A stretch of DNA of 9,672 bases, taken from contig JAUWIQ010000043.1 in the NCBI GenBank assembly GCA_030605285.1, positions 1-9,672 on the forward strand, read 5' to 3'. Under the pieces are notes generated by a model. It was not told the origin of the DNA, ran no database searches, and saw only the letters and a program-made list of their open reading frames with translations. The position numbers and the translations under genes were made by a program. Below are positions 1 through 7,554 of the stretch, piece after piece (position 1 is the first letter of the stretch; each line of letters begins with the position of its first letter). The stretch is from Planctomycetota bacterium. GTDB taxonomy: Bacteria > Planctomycetota > Planctomycetia > Pirellulales > UBA7805.

Positions 1-1
1 C

Positions 2-496
2 AGTATTTATGCCTTTGATCGCCTGACGGGCAAACCCCTCTGGGATCTTCCTGCGAAAGTCCAGCAATGGGGCCTGCCCCGGCAGCACCCGGTCGATCTG
101 CCCGTGCTGGTCTTTTCCCGTCGGGTCACAGATCGCAGCAAAAATCGTTACCATATGAGCTTCCTCTTTATGGACAAACGAACTGGGCGACTTGTCGTTC
201 CGCCGGGGAAACGGTCCAATCGGGAATACAATTTCGAGATCGAGGGAGATGCCGAAAAGAATATTGTTTCGGTTCTGTTCAAAAATTCGACACTCTCTCT
301 GCAGTTCACGGATACCCCGGTACCGCCCGCCGGCCCGGTTCAATTGCCGGCGGAGGCATTAGTGGAAAAAGGGGGCATTACTTCGGTGATCGGGGCCGTT
401 TTGAAAGCGATTGGCAAGCCCCCGGCCATTCCTGGCGCAGAGGATCTATTTGAGGGCGATGCCGAAGTCATCGAAAACGACAAGCTCCCGAAATAA
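2..496 (+). CDS. C-terminal part of a PQQ-type beta-propeller-like protein (5' end outside window)
   Basis: The frame is open from the first bases of the window and ends at a TAA at 494-496, leaving 164 visible residues. The first visible residues, IYAFDRLTGKPLW, match the blade signature of PQQ/WD40-like beta-propellers (hydrophobic-A-x-D-x-x-T-G-x-x-x-W). A second, weaker copy, FMDKRTGRLV, lies near residue 57. The rest is beta-rich, including SLQFTDTPVPP, which resembles the tail of large planctomycete proteins encoded just upstream of toroid proteins. Any signal peptide and most blades would lie upstream, so length and localisation cannot be judged. The substrate or partner is unknown; a secreted structural or binding role is inference. 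An ATG at 104 is internal and should not be taken as the start. The gene ends 88 bases before the next one, on the same strand. Confidence 0.75.
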   Translation, partial: SIYAFDRLTGKPLWDLPAKVQQWGLPRQHPVDLPVLVFSRRVTDRSKNRYHMSFLFMDKRTGRLVVPPGKRSNREYNFEIEGDAEKNIVSVLFKNSTLSLQFTDTPVPPAGPVQLPAEALVEKGGITSVIGAVLKAIGKPPAIPGAEDLFEGDAEVIENDKLPK

Positions 497-584
497 GAAT
501 ATTTTCTTTTCCAGCAACCAGCGGGATTCTGCTGGCGGGTGGTGCAGCGGGGAAGAAAAGCGAGGAGTCCGAGAAAGTTGAAAT

Positions 585-1658
585 ATGAGAGAAGCGATGC
601 CACCATCCATGTCCGCTGCAATGTGGGGTATCCGGATTGGGGTCCTCCTGGTTGCCTTGCTGCTGCCAGTGTTTGAGGGGGTACGTGCCGAGGCAATCAA
701 TCAGGATGAGCTGAATACGGCGGTGCATGGGGGATTGCAGTGGCTTGCCTCGCGGCAATCGCGTGTGGGGCACTGGGAGGCCAATGAGGGTCGTTACCCA
801 ACCGCGATGACGGCGTTGGCGGGTCTGGCACTTTTGAGTGAGGGCTCGACCACCACCCAGGGACGCTATGCCAAACAAATCCGGATGGCTGTCGATTATC
901 TCACCAGCCGGAGTAATCCAAACGGACTGATTGGAGATCCACGACGGGATGACCGTTACACCTACGGTCATGGATTTGCCATGTTATTTCTCTCCCAGTT
1001 GCTCGGAGAAGAGGAGGATGCAGCGCGGCGCGAGCAGTTGATAGATGTGTTAACGCGGGCCGTTGTTTTTACAGGCCGTGCGCAGACGCAGGCTGGGGGT
1101 TGGGGCTATGTGAGTGCCAAGGATGGACATGGTTTTGACGAAGGCTCGACCACCGTAACTCAGGTTCAGGGCCTGCGTGGCTGTCGCAATGTGGGCATCG
1201 ACGTGCCCAAGGCAATTATCGATAAGGCGATCAAGTACATCCACAAATGCACGACCGGTGACGGAGGCGTGCAATACAGTAGCAAGGGAGGCGGAGGGCG
1301 TCCTGCGATTACCGCGGCGGCCGTGGCCTGTCTGTTCAATGCCGGTGAGTACGATGGCGATTATGTGCCCAGGCTGCTAGAGTATTGCAATCGCAACCTG
1401 GGAAATATCTCGAACAAGAGTTTTGGACATTGGCATTACGCGCATTACTACTACGCGCAGGTGATGTATCGTGAGGGTGGCAAGCAATGGGAAACCTACC
1501 GCGAGCAGATTTTTAGCAAAATTCTCAAGGAAATGCAGCCCGCAGATGGCGGTGCTGTTTTTTGGGGCCAGGGGTTCATCGGGCCGATCTATACCACGGC
1601 GATCAATTTAACCATGCTTCAACTCGAAAACGGCTACCTTCCTATCTACCAGCGGTAG
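585..1658 (+). CDS. Secreted prenyltransferase/squalene-oxidase-repeat (alpha/alpha toroid) protein
   Basis: This 357-residue protein has an N-terminal signal peptide: basic/polar residues to R17, hydrophobic core about 18-30, likely cleavage after VRA at 33-35. The mature part consists of helical-hairpin repeats with toroid signatures: GLQWLASRQ (50-58) with GHW (62-64), [13 protein letters not shown] (105-117), QAGGWGYV (169-176), GDGGVQY (225-231) and [12 protein letters not shown] (281-292). I see no DxDD motif, so a squalene- or terpene-cyclase reaction is unlikely. It is better read as a non-catalytic or unknown-function toroid exported from the cytoplasm. Starts at 585, 597, 609 and 621 are all possible; 585 has GAGAAAG at 571-577, and 597 has GAGAGAAG just before it. 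The C-terminus ([15 protein letters not shown]...PIYQR) looks natural, so its TAG is a genuine stop. It probably shares a transcript with the MoxR gene 80 bases downstream. Confidence 0.85.
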   Translation: MREAMPPSMSAAMWGIRIGVLLVALLLPVFEGVRAEAINQDELNTAVHGGLQWLASRQSRVGHWEANEGRYPTAMTALAGLALLSEGSTTTQGRYAKQIRMAVDYLTSRSNPNGLIGDPRRDDRYTYGHGFAMLFLSQLLGEEEDAARREQLIDVLTRAVVFTGRAQTQAGGWGYVSAKDGHGFDEGSTTVTQVQGLRGCRNVGIDVPKAIIDKAIKYIHKCTTGDGGVQYSSKGGGGRPAITAAAVACLFNAGEYDGDYVPRLLEYCNRNLGNISNKSFGHWHYAHYYYAQVMYREGGKQWETYREQIFSKILKEMQPADGGAVFWGQGFIGPIYTTAINLTMLQLENGYLPIYQR

Positions 1659-1723
1659 TCGGCCCCCGATCGGTTCCACCAACTGCAGCGTCGGGGTTCA
1701 TCAATTATTTAGTCGTCCATGAT

Positions 1724-1729
1724 GAGGAA
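1724..1729 (+). promoter_or_regulatory. Ribosome binding site of the MoxR gene
   Basis: GAGGAA lies 9 bases before the ATG at 1739. It supports that start over the longer in-frame opening from 1562, whose extra residues would come from reading over the end of the toroid gene in another frame and resemble no MoxR N-terminus. Confidence 0.6.
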
Positions 1730-1738
1730 TCTTTCGTG

Positions 1739-2518
1739 ATGAACAGAGAAACCGATTCGGCAATCCGGCATCTGGGTGAAGCGAGAGATAAGATTCAACA
1801 GCAGTTGTCGCAGACGATTGTGGGCCAGGAAGCGGTGGTTGAAGAACTACTTATTTCATTATTCAGCTGCGGCCACTGTCTTCTTGAGGGCGTCCCTGGT
1901 CTGGCAAAGACGCTCATGATTCGTACGCTCGCGCGGACACTGGACTTGAGCTTCAATCGCATCCAGTTTACGCCGGACCTGATGCCCGCAGATATCACGG
2001 GCACTGAAATTATCGAAGAGAACAAAAGCACCGGGGCGCGAGAAGTTCGCTTTATGGAGGGGCCGCTCTTTAGCCATGTGGTCCTGGCTGACGAGATCAA
2101 CCGCACCCCGCCCAAAACCCAGGCCGCGCTCCTGGAGGCGATGCAGGAGCGCCAGGTGTCGATGGGGCGGGTGCAACATCAGCTTGCCAGCCCATTTTTT
2201 GTGTTGGCAACGCAAAATCCGATCGAGCAGGAAGGGACCTATCCGCTCCCCGAGGCGCAACAAGATCGGTTCATGTTTAAGGTATTTGTACAATACCCGA
2301 ATTTTGATGAAGAGTTCGAAATTGCGCGCCGGACGACAACGGTCATGGAGGACAAGACTGTGGCGACACTTTCGGCAGAAGAAATCTTGGAGTTGCAGAA
2401 ACTTGTGCGCCAAGTGCCCGTTTCGGATCATGTGGTCCGTTACGTCCTCTCCCTCGTGAGACAGACACGAGTCGGTGAAGTGGGGGTCCCAGATTTTGTC
2501 GGGGATCAGGTCAGCTAG
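1739..2518 (+). CDS. moxR: MoxR-family AAA+ ATPase, truncated by in-frame TAG
   Basis: This is the N-terminal 259 residues of a MoxR AAA+ ATPase, a cytoplasmic chaperone-like ATPase usually encoded with VWA proteins. Visible motifs are IVGQE (27-31), Walker A GVPGLAKT (51-58), [14 protein letters not shown] (77-90), Walker B VVLADEIN (114-121), QERQVSMG (137-144), sensor 1 ATQN (157-160) and [12 protein letters not shown] (163-174). The start is fixed by GAGGAA 9 bases upstream and by the family N-terminus. The frame stops at TAG 2516-2518, directly after [11 protein letters not shown], where relatives usually continue with W-GAGPRA. The same frame resumes after the TAG with GAGPRAAQYLILGGKARAL, so the full gene would span 1739-2779 (346 residues). 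The truncated product lacks the C-terminal lid and sensor-2 arginine and would probably be inactive unless the stop is read through. Residue 175 is Q (AQQDRF), where the family nearly always has L. Confidence 0.85.
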   Translation: MNRETDSAIRHLGEARDKIQQQLSQTIVGQEAVVEELLISLFSCGHCLLEGVPGLAKTLMIRTLARTLDLSFNRIQFTPDLMPADITGTEIIEENKSTGAREVRFMEGPLFSHVVLADEINRTPPKTQAALLEAMQERQVSMGRVQHQLASPFFVLATQNPIEQEGTYPLPEAQQDRFMFKVFVQYPNFDEEFEIARRTTTVMEDKTVATLSAEEILELQKLVRQVPVSDHVVRYVLSLVRQTRVGEVGVPDFVGDQVS

Positions 2519-2779
2519 GGAGCAGGCCCCCGGGCAGCTCAGTACTTGATTCTCGGCGGTAAGGCCCGTGCTCTGATGCACGGTCGTACGCATGTATCGA
2601 CATAGGATATCCAGGCCCTGGCCAAGCCGGTTCTGCGCCATCGTCTGGTGGTGAATTTTACAGCGCAGAGCGAAGGCGTTTTGCCAGATGACATCATTGA
2701 TCGCCTCGTAGAGGAAACACCGACAAAGGAAGACGAGTTGACGAGCCATGCCCGATTCCAAGAAATTTTTGCATCCTGA
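2519..2779 (+). pseudogene. C-terminal lid of MoxR, cut off by TAG and holding a second in-frame TAG
   Basis: This is in-frame continuation of the MoxR gene. It encodes the sensor-2 segment GAGPRA, then QYLILGGKARALMHGRTHVST, a second TAG at 2603-2605 where relatives typically have E (before [15 protein letters not shown]), then NFTAQSEGV and the C-terminal tail to a TGA at 2777-2779. (The segment up to HVST is given here in two parts: QYLILGGKAR and ALMHGRTHVST.) No insertion or deletion is needed to join it to the upstream part. The reading is therefore one gene with two nonsense codons rather than a chance match. No plausible independent start exists: an ATG at 2576 reaches the second TAG after nine residues. 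Its end overlaps the DUF58 start by 32 bases, as expected for a coupled pair. Confidence 0.85.
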
Positions 2780-3650
2780 GGTGGTCGCGCGGATCGCCCG
2801 CTTGGAACTGCGTGCACGTCACATTGTGGAAGGCTTCCTGTCGGGCATCCATCGCAGCCCACATTTTGGGCAATCGGTCGAATTCCTCCAGCATCGGGAG
2901 TACGTTCCAGGGGATGACTTGCGTCACGTCGACTGGAAGGTTTGGGCGAAACAGGATCGATTGTATGTCAAGCAATTTGAGGAAGATACCAACTTGCGGA
3001 CAACGCTGTTGGTCGATGTCTCCGGCAGCATGCAGTACGGTTCGGGCCCGCTGACGAAATACGAATACGGATGTACGGTTGCTGCCAGCCTAGCTTACAT
3101 GCTATTGCGGCAGCAGGATGCGGTCGGGTGCGTATCGTTCGACGAGCGTGTACGGAGCACAATCCCGACTCGGAGTAAGCGAAACCACCTCGATGCGATT
3201 GTGAAGGCATTGATGGTTGAGGTCCCGGGTGACAAGACCGATCTGGTTAAGATCTTTAGGCAAGTTGCCGAGGAGTATCCGAGACGAGGCATGATGATTC
3301 TCATTTCCGATCTGCTTTCAGATCGGCAGGAGTTAGTTCGCGGATTGAAACTGCTCCGCAAGCGCGGACATGATGTGATGGTCTTTCACGTGATGGATGA
3401 CGACGAACTTGATTTTCCCTTCAAGGGTTCCACGCGTTTTGAAGGGCTAGAGGGTTCCGAGACGATCCGCTGCAATCCGCGCTCACTGCGTGATGGTTAT
3501 CTGAGCGCACTCCAAGAGTTTCTGGCCGAGATTCGCCGTGGATGTAGTAATAATATATGCGATTACGATTTAATTCGAACGAGCCAGCCACTCAGTGCCG
3601 TACTCGCCGCCTACTTGAGCAACCGTCAGGGGATGCATCATAGGAATTAG
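2748..3650 (+). CDS. DUF58-domain protein (VWA-like fold)
   Basis: This 300-residue protein is the usual cytoplasmic partner of MoxR ATPases and is full length for its planctomycete family. The DUF58 signature [14 protein letters not shown] is at residues 52-65. A VWA-like region follows, with the metal-site motif DVSGS (90-94), a likely metal-site threonine at KTD (163-165) and ILISDLLSD (184-192). No signal peptide or membrane segment is visible, unlike many DUF58 proteins in other phyla. Its ATG lies inside the last 32 bases of the ancestral MoxR frame. With the MoxR stop now at 2518, ribosomes would terminate 229 bases upstream of this start, so any translational coupling would be weakened. 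A weak AGGAAG lies about 15 bases upstream. The C-terminus ([19 protein letters not shown]...) is family-like and ends at TAG, so TAG acts as a real stop here. Confidence 0.9.
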   Translation: MPDSKKFLHPEVVARIARLELRARHIVEGFLSGIHRSPHFGQSVEFLQHREYVPGDDLRHVDWKVWAKQDRLYVKQFEEDTNLRTTLLVDVSGSMQYGSGPLTKYEYGCTVAASLAYMLLRQQDAVGCVSFDERVRSTIPTRSKRNHLDAIVKALMVEVPGDKTDLVKIFRQVAEEYPRRGMMILISDLLSDRQELVRGLKLLRKRGHDVMVFHVMDDDELDFPFKGSTRFEGLEGSETIRCNPRSLRDGYLSALQEFLAEIRRGCSNNICDYDLIRTSQPLSAVLAAYLSNRQGMHHRN

Positions 3651-3712
3651 TGGACTGCAGTTGAAGATTTTTGGTATTGGCATGCTGTAGACCTCCGCTT
3701 GGAAAAAGACTG

Positions 3713-5989
3713 ATGACGTTTACTTTTCCATCCCTGTTCTATTTATGGTTGCTCCCACTGGTTCTGATCCCGGTGCTGATCCACTTGATCAATCTCTTAC
3801 AGCACCGGCGAGTCTCTTGGGCTGCGATGGAGTTTCTGCTGGAGAGCAAGAAAAAAAATCAAAAATCGATACGCATCAAGCAACTGTTACTCTTGTTGTT
3901 GCGAATGCTTGCGATTGCCGCGATTGTGTTCATGCTGGCCGGGCCGATTTTGCGAGACCATTGGAGTCGGTTGTTTGGTGGTTCCAAGGTGCATCATGTC
4001 ATCTTGCTCGACGACAGTGGTTCGATGGCGGATCAATGGGCTGCGACAAGTGCTTTTTCTCGAGCAAAGGGTGTGGTCGAAAATATTATCGGCCGTGCCG
4101 GTCGCGAGTCGCCGCGTCAGCAGGTCACCTTGCTGCGATTTTCGGATGCCGCCCTGGGGAAGCCAGTTGAGAAACTTCGGCAGTCGTCCGCGGACACCGG
4201 GGTGAACGATCTGGCTCCGTTGTCGGAGCGCCTCCAAGTGACATCTCTGGGGGCGGGCCCCTTCGCGGCACTCGAGTCAATAGAAAAGACGGTCCAGCCG
4301 GAGGCCGATGAGAAGACCGTACTCTACCTTGTTTCCGATTTACGAGCCTTGCAATGGGAGCAATCCGCAGCCATCGCGCAGAGACTCGAACGGCTTTACG
4401 GCAAGGGGGTCGAAATCCAACTAGTCCACTGCGTCGATTCGGCACGGGATAATTTGGCGGTAACGGATTTTGTGCCTTTGCCCGGCCAGCAGGCGACGGG
4501 GGTCTCGTTGCGGATGGCCGTGGAGGTCACTAATTTTGGCGATACGTCCGCCACGAACGTCCCTCTCCAGCTCCAGCAGTCGCTCTCGGCAGATCCGCAT
4601 GCGGAATTAACTGAAATGGGTGCACTCGGCGCGCTGAACATTGACCGCATTGAGCCAGGCCAGTCCGTAACGCGTTCGTTTGATGTGACTTTCAGTACTC
4701 CGGGTGAGCACGTTCTCGTGGCATCGCTCCCTTCCGACGCCATCGAACTGGACAATCGACGGCATTGTGTTGTGGGTGTCGCTGAGAATGTTCCGGTCCT
4801 GATTATTGACGATGGTGGGGAGGATCAAGCAACTTTTCTGCGACTGGCGCTTGCTCCCTCGGTACGCGTCAGAACAGGAGTCCGGCCTCGGATTGAGCGA
4901 TCGACATATTTGCGTGACGGACCACTGGATCGTTACCATGCCATCTATCTGTTGAATATTAGCGAGTTGGATCAAGAGGAAATAAAAAATTTGGAAGAGT
5001 ATGTCCGCGGTGGTGGCGGTGTCGTGTTCTTTGCTGGCAAGGAATTGGGGCGGGAGTTTGTCAACAATTCGCTCTATCGCGATGGTCAGGGATTGTTTCC
5101 GCTTCCCCTCTCCTCTCCTGCGACGTTGCTGGTCGATCGACTTGACAAGGCGCCCGATATTCAATTGCAGGATGACCATCCTATTTTTTCGCGTAGCTTC
5201 GGAGGCTCTTTCAATACGTGGCTGCAGTCGATTGTGATCCAGCGCTACTACGCGCCAGCAAAATATTGGGATCCTGCTGCCGATGGGTCGGTGTCGGTCA
5301 TTGCCAAGCTCCGAAACGGCGCACCCTGGATGGTCGAGAAAACTTTGGGTGCGGGTCGTATTCTGGCTGTCCTCTCGACGGCCGCGCCCCTCTGGCACAA
5401 CTGGGGGCGCAACGATCCTAGTTTCGTGCTTTGGGCACTCGATACTCAAGTCTACCTGGGTGCCGCGAAGGTAGCCCGGCGGCCGGGGCAGGTGGGTGAG
5501 CAATTAAGCGTCGAGAGGCCGATTGCAGATTATCACCCCGTGGTTGGTTTTCAGACGCCGTCTGCGGACACTTCCCAACCAGGAGAAGGGAGAGACGTGA
5601 CGCAGGTTCCGGCAAAAGAGAGCGCAGTCGATGGATCCCGGCAAATTGCCAGTTACGGTACGGTTTTACAGCCCGGCCTCTACGAGGCCCGGCTGAGTCG
5701 AATCGATGGCCACCCGGAAATCGAGCGATTTGCTTACAACGCTGCGGTCTCAGAGAGTGATTTGAGTATTCTCTCTCAGGGGCAGCTGCGGCGGATTCTG
5801 CAGGACGTTCCCTTTGAATATCACCGTGCTGAGGATTTTCTTACCCCGTCAACGCGGCAGGCGGGATTCCCACTGGCCGAGCAGTGGTGGTTCTTTTTAC
5901 TTCTTGTTTGTGTGTTGATCGTCGAACAGTTGTTGGCTTATTCCGCCAGCTACCACCCGACCCACAAGAAGAGGGATGGCCGTCGATGA
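3713..5989 (+). CDS. BatA-like membrane protein with VWA and GATase-like domains
   Basis: This is a 758-residue membrane protein. Residues 1-80 form the BatA-type N-terminal domain: a membrane segment at about 7-27, HRRVSWAAMEFL at 31-42, and a second segment at about 57-80. A VWA domain follows with the metal-site motif DDSGS (100-104) and LYLVSDL (204-210). Next come a CARDB/Ig-like beta region (about 246-355, EVTNFGDTSATNVPL), a GATase-1-like Rossmann region from about 360 (PVLIIDD, then GGGGVVFFAG at 433-442) and a C-terminal membrane segment (about 725-743) with a basic tail. The large middle part would sit outside the cytoplasm between the anchors (inference). ATG 3713 is chosen over TTG 3671 because the BatA domain begins there; the ribosome site (GGAAAAAG, 3701-3708) is weak. 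The stop overlaps the next ATG as ATGA, indicating coupling. The frame is intact throughout. Confidence 0.88.
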   Translation: MTFTFPSLFYLWLLPLVLIPVLIHLINLLQHRRVSWAAMEFLLESKKKNQKSIRIKQLLLLLLRMLAIAAIVFMLAGPILRDHWSRLFGGSKVHHVILLDDSGSMADQWAATSAFSRAKGVVENIIGRAGRESPRQQVTLLRFSDAALGKPVEKLRQSSADTGVNDLAPLSERLQVTSLGAGPFAALESIEKTVQPEADEKTVLYLVSDLRALQWEQSAAIAQRLERLYGKGVEIQLVHCVDSARDNLAVTDFVPLPGQQATGVSLRMAVEVTNFGDTSATNVPLQLQQSLSADPHAELTEMGALGALNIDRIEPGQSVTRSFDVTFSTPGEHVLVASLPSDAIELDNRRHCVVGVAENVPVLIIDDGGEDQATFLRLALAPSVRVRTGVRPRIERSTYLRDGPLDRYHAIYLLNISELDQEEIKNLEEYVRGGGGVVFFAGKELGREFVNNSLYRDGQGLFPLPLSSPATLLVDRLDKAPDIQLQDDHPIFSRSFGGSFNTWLQSIVIQRYYAPAKYWDPAADGSVSVIAKLRNGAPWMVEKTLGAGRILAVLSTAAPLWHNWGRNDPSFVLWALDTQVYLGAAKVARRPGQVGEQLSVERPIADYHPVVGFQTPSADTSQPGEGRDVTQVPAKESAVDGSRQIASYGTVLQPGLYEARLSRIDGHPEIERFAYNAAVSESDLSILSQGQLRRILQDVPFEYHRAEDFLTPSTRQAGFPLAEQWWFFLLLVCVLIVEQLLAYSASYHPTHKKRDGRR
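5971..5976 (+). promoter_or_regulatory. Ribosome binding site of the second VWA gene
   Basis: GAGGGA lies 9 bases before the ATG at 5986, inside the last codons of the BatA-like gene. Together with the ATGA overlap it fixes the start at 5986 rather than the upstream in-frame ATG at 5884. Confidence 0.6.
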
Positions 5990-7554
5990 TCGAACGCGTT
6001 TCTGTTCTGGCTACGACATCGCTACGAACGAATTTTGAATTCGGTCGTGATCTCTCGTCCCCCTGGGATTGGATTTTGCCTGGGGCGGTTCTTTTTCTGC
6101 TTGCCTGGTTTGTGATCGGTATGTATCTGCTCGATTGCATTGAATTGGGTGGCCGCCGCGCTGTGGTGCTGATTGCGCTGCGGATGCTGGCGGTTGTGGG
6201 TTTGCTTGCCGTTTATCTCCAGCCGCAGTGGCGCTCCACACGGGATGTGGTCGACAATTCCCGCATGGTAGTGCTTGTCGATACCAGTCAGAGTATGGGG
6301 CGACGAGATGTGGATCTGCCTGACGGGACGGACCCGGAGGGGCGGTTAGAGCGAGTTATTCGCGAATTTATTGAGGGGAGATTGCTTTCCGATTTGCGCA
6401 AGGTGCACGATGTCGTCGTTTATCGGTTCGATGAGGACGATGCGCCCACGGCGATCGCTTCCCTGCCTAAATGGGAGGTGGCTGCAAAAGATTCCTCTAC
6501 AGAGACTGTGGCCGCGGCGACCATGCTGCGGGGCGTGCGTTGGCGTTTGGGGATTGCCGGAGGCATCCTGTTTCTGGCCCTCATCTTGGCGGGATGGTTT
6601 CTCATCAGGCCCACCCGAGGGGACTTTTTTTCCCGAGGTCTGTTAGGCACAGCGGGGTTTCTTGCGATCGTCGCTGTAATCCTGGTGGGTGTCACCCTTG
6701 CCTTCGGTCCGCAAATTGGTGTGCGGACGCTGTTGGCGCTCGATGAACCGGCAACTGCAGAGCGGGAACAATCGAACCCGGAGCAAACGCAGGCGTCCAC
6801 GGACGTTGTGGACTGGGACGCTGTGTTGACCGCCCAGGGAGACGACACCAAGCTAGGACAGACACTCCATGCGGCACTCGCCAAACACCGCGCCGCAGCG
6901 ATTGCCGGTATCCTCCTGTTGACGGACGGTCAGCAGACTGCAGGACTTGGAGTCCGCGAGGCGACGCAAGAAGCTCAGGAGGCGGAGGTTCCTGTTTTTA
7001 CGCTCGGACTTGGAAAGGTCAAGGCACCGGAATACGTTCGTTTGGCGGATTACGCTGCGCCAGCCCGTGCCTATCAGGCTGATCCCTTTGTCGTAACGGC
7101 CTATTTGCAAGCGCAGGGATATGCGGGCCGCACGGCAACCGTCACGCTCCGTCAGCTTCCCAGCACTGAGCCAACGCAGGCCGAGGGTGGAGCAGCGGTC
7201 ATGGCCCAAGCGATGGATGTGCTGCTCGGCGCGGACAGTGACGATATCGTGCCTGTAACCTTTGAAGTTGAAGGCCTTGATCAGGCCGGTCGCTATGCTT
7301 TCGAATTACATGTAGCAGTCAAAGGCACTCCGGACAGCGGGGACGAAACGGAGCGTCGATTTTACATCGACGTGGTGGCCAGGCGTACGCGGGTGTTGTT
7401 GCTCGCGGGCGGGCCCTCTCGAGAATTTCAGTTCTTGCGCAACCTCCTGCAGCGAGACAATAAGCAGATTGCGTTGGATGTGCTGTTGCAGACCAGGAAA
7501 CAGACGAGCAACAACGACTCATCCTATCTGGATACCTTTCCTACTGCTGACTAA
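5986..7554 (+). CDS. VWA/GATase-like membrane protein, N-terminal half (cut by in-frame TAA)
   Basis: This is 522 residues of a planctomycete VWA membrane protein. Two membrane segments (about 29-51 and 58-80) precede a VWA domain with the metal-site motif DTSQS (99-103), a likely metal-site threonine at T288 (GDDTKLG) and LLTDG (311-315). Two further hydrophobic segments (about 187-206 and 220-242) lie inside the VWA region, between VVYRFDEDD and GDDTKLG. A beta-rich region (about 360-465) and the first strand of a GATase-like fold (TRVLLLAGGP, 468-477) follow. The frame ends at TAA 7552-7554 after YLDTFPTAD. The next in-frame codons, MHEYDVLIAIDPDW, are the expected continuation, where relatives usually have E or a similar residue at the stop. 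The intact gene would cover 5986-8736, about 916 residues. The start overlaps the BatA-like stop by 4 bases. Confidence 0.82.
   Translation: MIERVSVLATTSLRTNFEFGRDLSSPWDWILPGAVLFLLAWFVIGMYLLDCIELGGRRAVVLIALRMLAVVGLLAVYLQPQWRSTRDVVDNSRMVVLVDTSQSMGRRDVDLPDGTDPEGRLERVIREFIEGRLLSDLRKVHDVVVYRFDEDDAPTAIASLPKWEVAAKDSSTETVAAATMLRGVRWRLGIAGGILFLALILAGWFLIRPTRGDFFSRGLLGTAGFLAIVAVILVGVTLAFGPQIGVRTLLALDEPATAEREQSNPEQTQASTDVVDWDAVLTAQGDDTKLGQTLHAALAKHRAAAIAGILLLTDGQQTAGLGVREATQEAQEAEVPVFTLGLGKVKAPEYVRLADYAAPARAYQADPFVVTAYLQAQGYAGRTATVTLRQLPSTEPTQAEGGAAVMAQAMDVLLGADSDDIVPVTFEVEGLDQAGRYAFELHVAVKGTPDSGDETERRFYIDVVARRTRVLLLAGGPSREFQFLRNLLQRDNKQIALDVLLQTRKQTSNNDSSYLDTFPTAD

Noticed and set aside
511..535. Inverted repeat CCAGCA / TGCTGG after the first gene, as a terminator
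   Set aside because: The stem is only 6 pairs with a long loop and no T-run follows on either strand; the T-rich stretch is on the wrong side. It does not look like an intrinsic terminator.
1562..1738. N-terminal extension of MoxR back to an in-frame ATG at 1562
   Set aside because: It reads the end of the toroid gene in another frame, has no MoxR-like residues, and a good ribosome site precedes 1739.
2516..2605. TAG codons as pyrrolysine or reassigned sense codons
   Set aside because: Two neighbouring genes end naturally at TAG, the positions are not known pyrrolysine sites, and the third interruption is TAA.
1859..2761. 300-codon open frame on the minus strand opposite MoxR
   Set aside because: It is antisense to a clearly recognised AAA+ gene and its translation shows no domain. 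It arises from codon composition.
3661..3691. TTGAAG and TGTAGA as a promoter before the BatA-like gene
   Set aside because: The -10 match is poor and the spacing is 19 bases. The gap is short and the genes look co-transcribed, so this is not supportable.
3671..3712. Upstream TTG start for the BatA-like protein
   Set aside because: The extra 14 residues do not fit the BatA N-terminus, which begins at the ATG at 3713 right before its membrane segment.
3851..3858. Run of eight A residues in the BatA-like gene as a programmed frameshift site
   Set aside because: The zero frame is intact and family-like far beyond it. The alternative frames give short products with no recognisable domain.
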